Positions 25,489 to 35,392 of a DNA stretch of 64,000 nt are shown here, in pieces. Each line of letters starts with the position of its first letter. Position 1 is the first letter of the stretch. A program made the translations under genes and the position numbers. Origin of the DNA: Schlesneria sp. (GTDB lineage Bacteria; Planctomycetota; Planctomycetia; Planctomycetales; Planctomycetaceae); NCBI GenBank assembly GCA_028291515.1, contig JAQGHU010000026.1:1-64000 (forward strand), read 5' to 3'. Below the pieces are notes generated by a model. The model did no database searches. It had not been told where the DNA came from and saw only the letters and a list, made by a program, of their open reading frames with translations.

Positions 25489-25523
25489 GAGACGACCCCG
25501 ACTGTCCTAGTCGGGGTCGTCTC
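25489..25523 (+). terminator. Strong hairpin after the PVC cytochrome gene
   Basis: Perfect 15-bp stem (25489-25503 with 25509-25523) and a 5-base loop, 56 bases after the stop codon at 25433. The tail is only weakly T-rich, so termination is likely but not certain. Confidence 0.7.
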
Positions 25524-25541
25524 ATTTGGTATCATGCCTGC

Positions 25542-25994
25542 ATGAAATCATCCTTCCACGGCTGGCGACGAAAAACGGGGATAGTCAGCCTGGGGATGAC
25601 GCTGACGCTGATGGTGGGTTGGATGAGAAGCTTGATGATTCACGACCACATCCTTTTTTACCCTCCCGGCAGTGCGTTTCAATTCATTGTGTCAGCTTCT
25701 GGGGCAATTTCGTGGGTGAGGGTCCGTTTGTTTCCATCCTTTTATGAGAACGACGACTATTTGCCGGCATGGAGTTCGATGCCTCTTCTTGAAGTTGAGG
25801 ATTCCGATTATTTCTGGCAAAACCGGACCAAGGAATGGCGATGGAGCTGCGGAGAATTTGACTTCGGAGCGGGCGAGCACTATGACGGCATTCCGCGAGT
25901 GGAGCGATGGGCCGTTCCGTATTGGTCCCTCACACTTCCTCCGACGCTGCTCTCTGCCTACCTGATTTTCGGGAAGCCACGAAAGGTAGAGTGA
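25542..25994 (+). CDS. FHGWRR-family two-segment membrane protein
   Basis: 150 residues. MKSSFHGWRRKTG, then a membrane helix (VSLGMTLTLMVGWMRS), a variable hydrophilic middle, and the C-terminus VPYWSLTLPPTLLSAYLIF with a basic end (GKPRKVE). This is the same architecture as 13943-14434. The ATG at 25542 lies only 18 bases after the hairpin terminator, so its promoter may overlap that region. A zinc-ribbon membrane protein follows three bases after its stop. Function unknown. Confidence 0.8.
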   Translation: MKSSFHGWRRKTGIVSLGMTLTLMVGWMRSLMIHDHILFYPPGSAFQFIVSASGAISWVRVRLFPSFYENDDYLPAWSSMPLLEVEDSDYFWQNRTKEWRWSCGEFDFGAGEHYDGIPRVERWAVPYWSLTLPPTLLSAYLIFGKPRKVE

Positions 25995-25997
25995 TTC

Positions 25998-26273
25998 ATG
26001 TCCACTCGCATTCTCCGGTGCATACTCTGGTGGTGTTCACTGGCGACCGGCGTCCCCGGTGCATACTGGGCGCTGAAGGCGGGGTACTCTGGAATCGCCG
26101 TTGCAGTATTCTGTGCGTCGTGCGTGGGTATTTGGTTCAGCTTGAAAAAACTTGTCTGTCCGGCTTGCGGCAGTGTTCTGCGAGTCATCAGTTACGAGGC
26201 TACGAATTGCATTAAATGCGGAGCATCGTTTTCGGATGTATCGCCCCTCTCCAGCAAGACTCCCAGGCCATAA
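25998..26273 (+). CDS. Small membrane protein with C-terminal zinc ribbon
   Basis: 91 residues. Hydrophobic N-terminal half (ILRCILWWCSLATGVPGAYW and SGIAVAVFCASCVGIWFSL), then a short cytoplasmic tail with CPAC near residue 54 and CIKC near residue 71, spaced 16 residues apart, which fits a zinc ribbon. It starts three bases after the FHGWRR stop codon, so the two genes are probably co-translated. The tail may bind a partner, but no family was recognised. Confidence 0.7.
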   Translation: MSTRILRCILWWCSLATGVPGAYWALKAGYSGIAVAVFCASCVGIWFSLKKLVCPACGSVLRVISYEATNCIKCGASFSDVSPLSSKTPRP

Positions 26274-26328
26274 CCAACACAAACGCTGGTCAGTACCGAC
26301 TTCCAAGCAACAAGTGAGGGACACAGGC

Positions 26329-28119
26329 ATGCGAGCGTCTCGGATCACCGGATTGCAGAACTGTGGGCTTCGAGTCCTACTGCTGGTTGCTGTGTGTGCG
26401 ATGTGCTGGACTACAGAAGCGACCGCGCAACCGGCCACGAAGTCTCAACCGCTGTCCGAGGCCTACTCACCCGCGGTCTGGCGAAAAGAACATCGGATCA
26501 TCGACTTGCATCAGCACATCGAACTGCTTCCAGAACGATTCGATCGCGCGATCAAGATTATGGATTCCGTCGGCGTCGGGATTGGAGTCATTCTGGGAGC
26601 GGGGAATGTCACCCACAAAGAGGGTGAGTCATCGGAATTCGAACGGGCCAAAGCGATGGCTGATCAGCTCTATCCGGGTCGATTTGTTCAGTACATGACG
26701 CTGGATTATGGCGGCTGGGATCAGCCAGACTGGAGCGAACGCGCTGCGAAACAGATTGACGAAGGGTACCGTCTGGGAGCGTCAGGACTGAAAGAGTTCA
26801 AACGATTGGGGCTGTTTCTCAAGGATGGCAGCGGAAAGCTGATCAGGATCGACGACCCCAAATTGGATGCGGTGTGGAAACGTTGTGGCGAACTGGGCCT
26901 GCCTGTTTCCATTCATGTTGGCGATCCGCGCGCCTTCTGGTTGCCGTATGACGACAAGAACGAGCGTTGGAAAGAATTGAAAGATCACAAGAGCTGGTGG
27001 TTTGGTGATCCCGAGAAGCATCCGCCGCGAATGGAACTTCTGGAGGCATTAGACCGCGTCATCGAGCGCCATCCGGAGACGACTTTTGTCTGTGTTCACT
27101 TCGCCAATAACCCCGAAGATCTCGATTGGGTCGAACAGGCACTCGATCAGCGCCCCAACATGCACGCGGATCTGGCGGCTCGCATTCCAGAACTCGGACG
27201 TCACTCGCCGGAGAAGGTACGTCGGCTGTTCATCAAGCATCAGGATCGCATCCTGTTTGCCACCGATTTCATGGTCTATAGCCGCCTGATCCTGGGATCT
27301 GGCGGAGATGCCGATCGGCCTACGGACGAAGAGGGCATAGAATTCTATCGCAAGTGTTGGCGTTGGTTCGAAACCGATGATCGCGACTGGCCGCACATGA
27401 CACCGATCCAGGGGGACTGGACCATCAGCAGCATTAACCTGCCGACCGATGTCTGCCGCAAGATCTACTTCGACAATGCTCGCAAGCTCCTAGCGCGAAC
27501 CTTGCCACTCCCCGTCGTCCGAGCCGCGCGTATCGAACGTGATTTTGCTGTCGATGGGGTCTTGGATGAGCCCGAATGGACGCAAGCGACTACGACGCGG
27601 CTGGAATATCAATCGGGCGATTCATCGGCTCGGCCAGACCTTAGCACTCCTGTTCGAATTCTCTGGTCCGACAAGTACCTTTATCTCGGTTACGAATGTC
27701 CATTCACGAAGCTGAATGTCTTTACACCCGTCCAGCAGGGGGAGCGGATCGGTTTGTGGGATAATGATGTTGTCGAAGCGTTCATCGCTCCTGATCCCAA
27801 CGTGCCGAAACGCTATGTTGAGTTCGAGTGGGCTCCGACCGGCGAGTCGCTCGACTTGAAGGTCGATCTGCCGGAGAAGGATTTTGGCTGGACCGCGCGA
27901 GCCGACTCCGCTGCCAAAGTCGATGAGGCAGCGAAAGTCTGGCGAGTTGAAGTCCGAATTCCGCTGGCGTCACTTAGTGATCAGTCGCCTCAAACTGGCA
28001 CTCGGTGGCGAATCAATCTCTATCGCCATGATCGTGAACACCGGGCCGGGCTGGCGCTTTCACCGACATTGACGCGGACGTTTCACACACCCGACCGGTT
28101 TGGCTGGCTGGAGTTCTAG
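26329..28119 (+). CDS. Amidohydrolase fused to a CBM9-like domain
   Basis: 596 residues. Signal peptide 1-33. The amidohydrolase-2 TIM-barrel domain spans about 50-400: IIDLHQHIELLPE gives the metal-binding HxH (H61, H63), VSIHVGDPRAFW the strand-5 His, CVHFANNPEDL another, and ILFATDFMVYSR the final Asp. A second domain, about 455-596 (ERDFAVDGVLDEPEWTQA onward, ending TFHTPDRFGWLEF), matches the carbohydrate-binding CBM9 or DOMON-like family seen in secreted sugar-acting enzymes. Substrate unknown. ATG at 26329 with GTGAGGG upstream; the frame extends back to 26152 but overlaps another gene. Confidence 0.92.
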   Translation: MRASRITGLQNCGLRVLLLVAVCAMCWTTEATAQPATKSQPLSEAYSPAVWRKEHRIIDLHQHIELLPERFDRAIKIMDSVGVGIGVILGAGNVTHKEGESSEFERAKAMADQLYPGRFVQYMTLDYGGWDQPDWSERAAKQIDEGYRLGASGLKEFKRLGLFLKDGSGKLIRIDDPKLDAVWKRCGELGLPVSIHVGDPRAFWLPYDDKNERWKELKDHKSWWFGDPEKHPPRMELLEALDRVIERHPETTFVCVHFANNPEDLDWVEQALDQRPNMHADLAARIPELGRHSPEKVRRLFIKHQDRILFATDFMVYSRLILGSGGDADRPTDEEGIEFYRKCWRWFETDDRDWPHMTPIQGDWTISSINLPTDVCRKIYFDNARKLLARTLPLPVVRAARIERDFAVDGVLDEPEWTQATTTRLEYQSGDSSARPDLSTPVRILWSDKYLYLGYECPFTKLNVFTPVQQGERIGLWDNDVVEAFIAPDPNVPKRYVEFEWAPTGESLDLKVDLPEKDFGWTARADSAAKVDEAAKVWRVEVRIPLASLSDQSPQTGTRWRINLYRHDREHRAGLALSPTLTRTFHTPDRFGWLEF

Positions 28120-28241
28120 GTGCGGGTCGCACTTCCGTGTCGCGTTGAAACATGGGTTTGACTCACAGGTTTTCCGCTCGCGGGACGCCACAGTTAGGCG
28201 GGATGCGCTCTAGACGGCCTGCGATGTGGTAGACCACGGTG

Positions 28242-28454
28242 TTACTCGCGAGTCGCCCAGACGCGAACTTCTCCGTCGCCTTCGATTTCCACATTCACGA
28301 CATTCGGGCAGCAACAGATCGGGCAATCTTCCACATATTCTTGCGAAGGCCCCTGGGTGGGATCGATGGGAATCACAATCTCTTCACCGCACGACTCACA
28401 GACATAGCTGGGATCTTCGTCAACTTCAGGGCGGCGTTTGGGGCGACGTTTCAC
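28242..28454 (-). CDS. CPXCG-type cysteine-rich small protein
   Basis: 70 residues. YVCESCGEEIVIPIDPTQG, then QEYVEDCPICCCPNVV, then a short beta strand (VRVWATRE). This is the CPXCG family pattern (two Cys pairs with an acidic, Pro-rich link, likely zinc-binding). Basic N-terminal KRRPKRRPEVDED precedes it. The GTG at 28454 was chosen because the longer frame to 28634 would run through a clear terminator at 28574-28610. A proper ribosome site is not obvious. Role unknown; the protein is soluble. Confidence 0.8.
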   Translation of the reverse strand: MKRRPKRRPEVDEDPSYVCESCGEEIVIPIDPTQGPSQEYVEDCPICCCPNVVNVEIEGDGEVRVWATRE

Positions 28455-28573
28455 GTTCAGGATTAACTCGAATAGATCGGGGAATACACGACGACGATTA
28501 TCCACTGCGTTTGAGCGATCAACAAGCCCACGGTCGGGGTCGCTGCCGCTTCGGGACTTCTCGCCTTTGAATG

Positions 28574-28610
28574 AAAAACGCCCAACCGCGATGATTTCCG
28601 CGATTGGGCG
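28574..28610 (-). terminator. Rho-independent terminator of the 28637-28954 gene
   Basis: On the minus strand a 12-bp stem with one G-U pair (arms at 28599-28610 and 28579-28590) is followed by TTTTT at 28578-28574. It lies 27 bases after the stop codon of the upstream gene and ahead of the CPXCG gene. Confidence 0.9.
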
Positions 28611-28636
28611 ATCTATAGAACACAGTTCGGCCAAGT

Positions 28637-28954
28637 CTAGTGGCAGAACTGCAATTGCTTCGTGGCACCAAGTCCCTCAATAGCCTGATTCGCGGTTGGG
28701 AACACGACCGAACCGACCGGCATCCAGCTCATTTCGGCCGACGCGTCGCGAGCTCGCAAGCGTTCATGTCGATAGCTGTTGCCACCGATAACCGGAACGT
28801 TCATTTTGACGATCTGGTCACATTGGCCGAAACGATACGCAACAACCTGAACCGGGGCGAAATCTACGGAATTCTGAACCTCGACAATTTCGAAGCCCAA
28901 ATCACGTTCTTCTTCGGTCAATTCTGCAGAGTAATCAGCGTAGGTTTCCAGCAC
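28637..28954 (-). CDS. Hypothetical protein
   Basis: 105 residues, unrecognised. Acidic head (MLETYADYSAELTEEERDLG), then FEIVEVQNSVDFAPVQVVAY and a mostly beta C-terminal half ending in QLQFCH. It could be a small soluble stress-type or planctomycete-specific protein. Start is GTG at 28954 with a good Shine-Dalgarno (GGAAG, six bases before). A strong terminator follows the gene, so it is probably monocistronic. Confidence 0.75.
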   Translation of the reverse strand: MLETYADYSAELTEEERDLGFEIVEVQNSVDFAPVQVVAYRFGQCDQIVKMNVPVIGGNSYRHERLRARDASAEMSWMPVGSVVFPTANQAIEGLGATKQLQFCH

Positions 28955-29379
28955 GATTGCTTCCTTTCTCGCACATCGCAGCTCAATCCGTCCAAAACCC
29001 GCCCCAAATGCTTCTTTAGCACTTGTCGCGCCAGCATCTGAGAGGACACACGAAATACAGGTTAGGTGAGCGCGATATTACATCAAAAATTTGCGACCTC
29101 TCTTAAGTCATTTTGTCTGCTCGAACTACGTCGAAAAAGTCTCCAAAGCGTGGGACAGCCCTTCCTCAGCTTCGATGACGGATTGTTGCCACGCCTGAAC
29201 AATCCGTTTTGCCAGCGCGGAAATCGACCAAAGCGGTGAGCTCTGACCGCGCATGCCGTCAGTTCGTCGCCACTCACCGATCTGTCGTAAGCGTTAACTG
29301 CTGGCGATTCGAACCTGCGATGACCATAATCAGACGGCACGTCTCTGCAACTTAGAATCAGCAGGCCAGAGGTATCGCG
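28955..29379. other. Gene-free divergent intergenic region
   Basis: About 425 bases between two divergent genes. No supported gene, RNA or repeat; slightly AT-rich around 29068-29090, where promoters are expected. Confidence 0.4.
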
Positions 29380-32300
29380 ATGCTCTCTGCTTATCACCGT
29401 TCATTCATCCGACGGACCATCGTGGCGCTCTTCATTGTCGCCTTGACCGTGACGCGATCCGCATTGGCTGCCGATGATGCGGCACCATCAGGGCCGAGCA
29501 TCGAGCCGATCGACTTCGCTGCCACGGCGGCCGCGCAAGCGGATTCAACGTCTTCTACTGGGGTTTCCTCATCCTCTTGGGGGTTTGCAATCTTTTCCCC
29601 CGACAGCAAGTGGATTGCCACGGTGATGCAACCCGAAGGAGAAGGAGCGAAAGCCGAAGTCTTCATCTGGGAAGCGGCCACCTCCAAGAAGCACAGTCAG
29701 TACAGCCAGCCAGGACGAATTGTCGCAGTTGCCTTTTCTCACGATGGCAAGTCTTTGGCGATCGGACCGAATGGGCCGCAGTACGGCGTGGTGATCGTTG
29801 ATGTCGCGACGGGAGACAACCAGCAAACACTGCCCGGCCCGGCCGCTCGAGCGAACTGCCTGGCCTGGTCAACTGACGGCAAGCGACTTGCGCTGGGCAG
29901 CACGGCCGATAAGACCGTCCGTGAGTGGGATGTGGCGAAGAAGAAATTCGTGAAGGCACACGAGTTAGATCTGACTCACATTCACGCGGTCGCTTTCTCC
30001 AAAGACAGAGCGCTGCTCGCAGTCGGTTCGCCGATGCGTGAGCGAATCGTGCTGCATGTCGTCGATGCGGCAACTGGGAAAATGGTGCATGCGTTGACCG
30101 GGCATAAAGAGATGATCGAGGGAGCGGAATTTTCGCCCGATGCCACCCGAGTTGTCTCCGCCGGTTGGGATGCGACCGTACGAGTCTGGGATGTGACCAA
30201 GGGTGAGTCGATCGCCGAGTTGAAAGGCCACAAGCGCGGCGTCAGTACGGTCTCGCAGTCGGCAGACGGCAAGCGGATCGCTTCGGCGAACACGCGCGAG
30301 TTCAAACTTTGGGACGGCGAGAAAAAAGAGCAACTGGCTGATCTGGGCGGTGAGAACAATGGGGCCAAGCAAGTCGCGATGTCTCCTGACGGTGCCTGGC
30401 TGGTGTCGATCATGCGAGATGGAACAGCGCATCTGTGGGATGTGCAGAAGCAATCACAGAAGACGACGCTGGACCGCAATCCGCAGGCGACCGAGACCGC
30501 CAGCACCGAAACCCCGGATAGCGAACAGTCTGCGGCGCCCCCACCTTCCGATGCGCCGGAACCCGAAGCTATTCAGGCATTGGCTTATTCGAAAGATGGT
30601 CGCTGGCTGGCGATCGCTCGCGAAGATGGACGCATTTCAATTCGCACGGCAATCGACGGCAAAGTGCATCGGGAACTGGAAGCGTTTAGCGACGTGGCAT
30701 CGAGCGTTGCGTTCAGTCCTGACAGCCAACTGCTTGCCTCAGGAAGCTTTGAGAAACTCATCAAGATCTGGAAGGTGGAAAGCGGCGAGCAAATTGCCGA
30801 GCTTGCGGGGCATGCCAACTGGGTCTTCGGTGTGGCGTTTTCGAATGACGGTCAGACGCTGGCCTCGGCGAGTTATGACAAGAAGGTCAAATTGTGGAGT
30901 GTTTCCGATTCCAAAGAGATTGCGACGTTAGCCGGCCACACAGCCGGGGTTCGCTCGGTCTCATTCACGCGCGATGGCAAGCATCTGATTAGTGGTGGCA
31001 GCGATCGAACCGCCATCGTGTGGGATGTGGCCACTCACATGCAGGTCGCAGTGCTCAAAGGACATACGGCGGCGATCCGTGATATCGCCTGTTCACCCGA
31101 CGGCGGGACAGTGGCGACAGCGAGTGAAGACGCCACGATCAAGCTCTGGAAGACGAGTGACTGGACCGAACGAGCCGTGGCCAAGGGAGCCGACGGAGTC
31201 ATGTTCTGGTGCCTGTCGTTCTCGCCCCAGGGACGAACATTGGCGGGTGGCGCCTTCGATGGCACGGTGAAGCTGTTTGATCCGAGTGACGGCAAAGAGC
31301 GATCGACTTTACGTGGTCCGACGGATGCAATCACATCCGTGGTCTTTGCACCGGACGCTCATGAAATCATCGCGGGGAGCATCGATAAGTCGTTCCGTCG
31401 CTGGAAGGCCCAGAAAGCGGTCGCCACCACGACTGCCACTGGTGAATCCAAGGCACCAGAACTGAAGTCCGCCGAGGCGGTTACGGCGTTGAACGCGATC
31501 ACCTTGAAGGTCGGCCAGCCAGTTTCTTCGCTGGCATTCGACAAAGGGGGCAAACTGCTGGCTGTGGGAACAGGGGCGTATCGCGTCGCCGGTTCGTTGC
31601 AACTATGGGATGTCGTCAAAAACGAAAAGAAGTGGCAATCGACTGAGTTCAAGTTCGGTGTTCCCGGCGTGGCCTTTTCGTCTAAGGACCAGCAACTGGC
31701 GATCGGAAATTTCGCAGACAACTTCCTGCGGTTGTACAACGTCGCGGATGGCGAAAGATTGAAAGAATTGCGGGGTCATCGATCAAAAGTGCATGGGGTA
31801 GCGTATTCGCCAAACGGTAAGTATCTGGCGACCTCGTCGCTGGATCGCGATGTCAAGCTGTGGGATACCGCCACCAATCGCGAAGTGAAGACGTTCGTCG
31901 GACACAAGGACTATGTGTTCTCGGTCGATTTCTCGCCAGATGGAACACAGTTGCTGACTGCGAGTGCTGACAAGACAGTGCGGTTGTGGAACGTGGAGTC
32001 GGGCAAGCAGGTTCACGAACTGACCGGCCATCAAGGGATGATCCAGCAAGCGGTGTTTTCTCGAGATGGCGCGTTGATCATCACGGGCGGCAGTGACAAC
32101 AACGGTCGCGTATACGACTCAGCGTCTGGCGATTATTTATTTTCGCTGCGGGGTCATCGCAACAAGGTGGAATCGGTCGCGTTTTCGCCGAATGGGCAAC
32201 TGATCGCCACCGGTTCGAGCGATCGGACTGTCCGCTTGTGGGACGCGACATGCGGTGCCGAAGTGTTCAAACTGACTCAGGAAGGCGTTGTGCGTGCCGT

Positions 32301-32391
32301 CCTGTTTACGCCCGACGGAAAGCATCTGGCGACCGGGTGTGACGACAACACCGTGAAGCTGTGGGATGTGACGGCGTTCGGTAAGAAATAA
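29380..32391 (+). CDS. Exported WD40 protein with about 21 blades (three propellers)
   Basis: 1003 residues. Signal peptide ending near ALAADDA. I count 21 WD-type strand ends in three groups of seven: the first group from about residue 60 to 360 (for example [26 protein letters not shown]), a Pro/Glu/Ala linker at about 363-393, the second group about 395-680 ([29 protein letters not shown]), and the third group about 700-1003 ([29 protein letters not shown]). Three seven-bladed propellers in one chain is a common planctomycete form. No enzyme domain is attached, so it is probably a scaffold. It ends 16 bases before the Fpg-like gene. Confidence 0.93.
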   Translation: MLSAYHRSFIRRTIVALFIVALTVTRSALAADDAAPSGPSIEPIDFAATAAAQADSTSSTGVSSSSWGFAIFSPDSKWIATVMQPEGEGAKAEVFIWEAATSKKHSQYSQPGRIVAVAFSHDGKSLAIGPNGPQYGVVIVDVATGDNQQTLPGPAARANCLAWSTDGKRLALGSTADKTVREWDVAKKKFVKAHELDLTHIHAVAFSKDRALLAVGSPMRERIVLHVVDAATGKMVHALTGHKEMIEGAEFSPDATRVVSAGWDATVRVWDVTKGESIAELKGHKRGVSTVSQSADGKRIASANTREFKLWDGEKKEQLADLGGENNGAKQVAMSPDGAWLVSIMRDGTAHLWDVQKQSQKTTLDRNPQATETASTETPDSEQSAAPPPSDAPEPEAIQALAYSKDGRWLAIAREDGRISIRTAIDGKVHRELEAFSDVASSVAFSPDSQLLASGSFEKLIKIWKVESGEQIAELAGHANWVFGVAFSNDGQTLASASYDKKVKLWSVSDSKEIATLAGHTAGVRSVSFTRDGKHLISGGSDRTAIVWDVATHMQVAVLKGHTAAIRDIACSPDGGTVATASEDATIKLWKTSDWTERAVAKGADGVMFWCLSFSPQGRTLAGGAFDGTVKLFDPSDGKERSTLRGPTDAITSVVFAPDAHEIIAGSIDKSFRRWKAQKAVATTTATGESKAPELKSAEAVTALNAITLKVGQPVSSLAFDKGGKLLAVGTGAYRVAGSLQLWDVVKNEKKWQSTEFKFGVPGVAFSSKDQQLAIGNFADNFLRLYNVADGERLKELRGHRSKVHGVAYSPNGKYLATSSLDRDVKLWDTATNREVKTFVGHKDYVFSVDFSPDGTQLLTASADKTVRLWNVESGKQVHELTGHQGMIQQAVFSRDGALIITGGSDNNGRVYDSASGDYLFSLRGHRNKVESVAFSPNGQLIATGSSDRTVRLWDATCGAEVFKLTQEGVVRAVLFTPDGKHLATGCDDNTVKLWDVTAFGKK

Positions 32392-32407
32392 ACGGCGAAA
32401 GAACCTG

Positions 32408-33298
32408 ATGCCGGAACTGCCAGACATCACCGTCTACCTGGAAGCACTGGAACCGCGGATCGTCGGGCAGACTCTGGAGCGGACGCGGATCGTCAGTCCA
32501 TTCTTGCTACGGACGTTTGAGCCCCCCATTGAGTCGTTGTACGGCAAGCCAGTGACCGCATTGCGACGTTTGGGAAAACGAATTGCGATTCAGTTTGAGG
32601 GCGATGTCTGGCTAGTCCTGCATCTGATGATCGCGGGGCGACTGCATTGGAAACCTGTGGGAGCCAAGCTGACGGGCAAGATTGGGCTCGCCGCTTTCGA
32701 CTTCACGAACGGGTCATTGCAACTGACCGAAGCCGGGTCGAAGCGACGTGCGTCGCTGTACGTGATCGCAGGCGAGGCGAATGCGCTGAAGCAGGATCCC
32801 GGCGGAATCGACATTTTCACTGTCACGCTGGATGAATTCTCGTCGGCATTGACCAGCGGAAATCACACGTTGAAGCGGTCGCTGACCGATCCGCATTTGT
32901 TCAGCGGAATTGGGAATGCGTATTCCGATGAAATCCTGCATCGGGCTCGTCTGTCACCAATCAAGCTGACTCAGAAGTTGACTGGGGATGAGATTGAACG
33001 GCTGCTCGCGGCAACTCGCGAAACGATGCAGATCTGGATCGATCGGTTACGCACCGAAGCGAATGGAGAATTTCCCGAAGGGATCACGGCGTTTCGCAAA
33101 GAGATGGCGGTCCACGGGCGATTTGGCAAGCCCTGTCCGGACTGCGGTTCGCCTGTGCAACGAATTCGCTATGCCGATAATGAGACGAACTATTGCGCGC
33201 GATGTCAGACAGACGGCAAAGTCCTGGCAGACCGTTCACTATCGCGACTGCTCAAGGACGACTGGCCGCGGTCGATTGACGAGTGGTCGCATACGTAG
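32408..33298 (+). CDS. Fpg/Nei-family DNA glycosylase
   Basis: 296 residues; bifunctional glycosylase/AP lyase for oxidised bases. Pro-2 and Glu-3 in [14 protein letters not shown] are the catalytic residues, with the PELPDI form typical of a Nei-like subgroup. Conserved Lys near [12 protein letters not shown] and the helix-two-turn-helix segment [21 protein letters not shown] (split for length) follow. The zinc finger has CPDCG and YCARC spaced as expected (near residues 241 and 260). Starts 16 bases after the WD40 stop codon, so probably co-transcribed. Confidence 0.95.
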   Translation: MPELPDITVYLEALEPRIVGQTLERTRIVSPFLLRTFEPPIESLYGKPVTALRRLGKRIAIQFEGDVWLVLHLMIAGRLHWKPVGAKLTGKIGLAAFDFTNGSLQLTEAGSKRRASLYVIAGEANALKQDPGGIDIFTVTLDEFSSALTSGNHTLKRSLTDPHLFSGIGNAYSDEILHRARLSPIKLTQKLTGDEIERLLAATRETMQIWIDRLRTEANGEFPEGITAFRKEMAVHGRFGKPCPDCGSPVQRIRYADNETNYCARCQTDGKVLADRSLSRLLKDDWPRSIDEWSHT

Positions 33299-33342
33299 CT
33301 GCGTTAGCCCGGATTATTCACGGGCGGAATATTTTGCGCCCG

Positions 33343-33457
33343 CCCCCACCGTCATTCCCGCGCAGGCGGGAATCCAGCGAGCGAAGAGACGGTGTCGATG
33401 CAGCAACGATGAAGCCGACGGACTGGATTCCCGCCTGCGCGGGAATGACGGTGGGGG
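33343..33457. repeat. REPIN-like inverted repeat element, copy 2 (perfect arms)
   Basis: Arms 33343-33377 and 33423-33457 are perfect 35-bp inverted copies. Each arm contains the ATTCCCGC...GCGGGAAT hairpin. The spacer has the 26-bp core at 33388-33413 that copy 1 carries on the other strand with one mismatch. It sits between the Fpg-like gene and the aldo/keto reductase gene and could form a large cruciform; it may also act as a terminator between the convergent genes. Confidence 0.95.
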
Positions 33458-33461
33458 TGGG

Positions 33462-34429
33462 TCAGGTGACTGCGCCACGTGACACAACATCGCCGCGCGC
33501 CGCAATCGCGGCATCAATGCGAGCGATCTGTTCGGCGGTCAACTGCCAGTTCATGGTGCCGGCGTTGTCGATGATCTGGTCGGGGCGCTTGGCCCCACAG
33601 AGCGCCACCGTGATCCCAGGTCGCTGGATGGTCCAGTTCAACACGAGTTGCGCGAGCGGGACATTTGCCTCCTCAGCCAGCGGTCGCAATAGATCGAGGA
33701 AGTCCTGGTTCTTGTCCCATTGTTCGCCGACAAACATCGGGTACTTGCGACGGCCATCTTTGGGGTCGAACTGATAGTCTCGCGGCAGCTTGCCAGCCAA
33801 CAGGCCCTTCAGCAGTGGCCAGTACACCATCACCGAAACATCGTTCTCGACGCACCAGGGCAACTGCGATGATTCGATCTCGCGCTGCAACATGTTGTAG
33901 TAAGGCTGATAGGCCGAGATGGGGCAGATGGCGTGGAACTCGGCGAGTTGCGCCAGCGAGAAGTTGGACACACCCACGCTGCGGATCTTGCCGCTGTCGA
34001 GCAGCCCCTTTAGTGCAGCCGCTGATTCGGCCAGGGGGACATTCGGATCCGGAGCGTGCAGGTAATGCAGATCGATCCGATCGGTGTTCAATCGGCGCAG
34101 ACTCTCTTCGCACTCCAGCTGCAGTGTCTTCGCACTGGCATCTTTCTGCTGGACGCGGTCCTTCCAGTGGATCCCTCCTTTGGAGGCGATCACGATCTGA
34201 TCGCGCCGCGAACCCAGGGCCTTCGCAATCAGCTTTTCGCTCTCACCCTCATAGCCATAGCAATACGCGGTATCGAAGAAATTGATCCCGTGATCGACGG
34301 CCGCCTGAAGCGTAGCCAGACTGTTCGCTTCAGTGACATCGATGCTGGTGACCCCGGCGATTGGCCAGCAACCCATCGCAATCGGAGTCACCATGATCCC
34401 GGTCCGACCAATTTCGCGGAGCGGTGCCA

Positions 34430-34433
<4 letters not shown>
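33462..34433 (-). CDS. Aldo/keto reductase
   Basis: 323 residues, NAD(P)H-dependent carbonyl reductase. Family residues are visible: Asp and Tyr in FFDTAYCYGYEGESE, Lys in VIASKGGIHW, His in LHYLHAPD, SVGVSNFSLAQL, and the cofactor-side end VALCGAKRPDQI. The protein is cytoplasmic. Its start ATG overlaps the stop of the ABC ATPase gene by four bases, so they are in one operon. Substrate unknown. The stop codon lies four bases from the end of the REPIN-like repeat, so the element sits tightly against the gene. Confidence 0.95.
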
Positions 34434-35356
<923 letters not shown>

Positions 35357-35392
35357 GGTTGGAAGTGACTGCCTGAGACAGAGCGGCTTAGG

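Noticed and set aside
33283-33774. Plus-strand frame through the second REPIN-like element
   Set aside because: Reads through the repeat and then antisense to the aldo/keto reductase.
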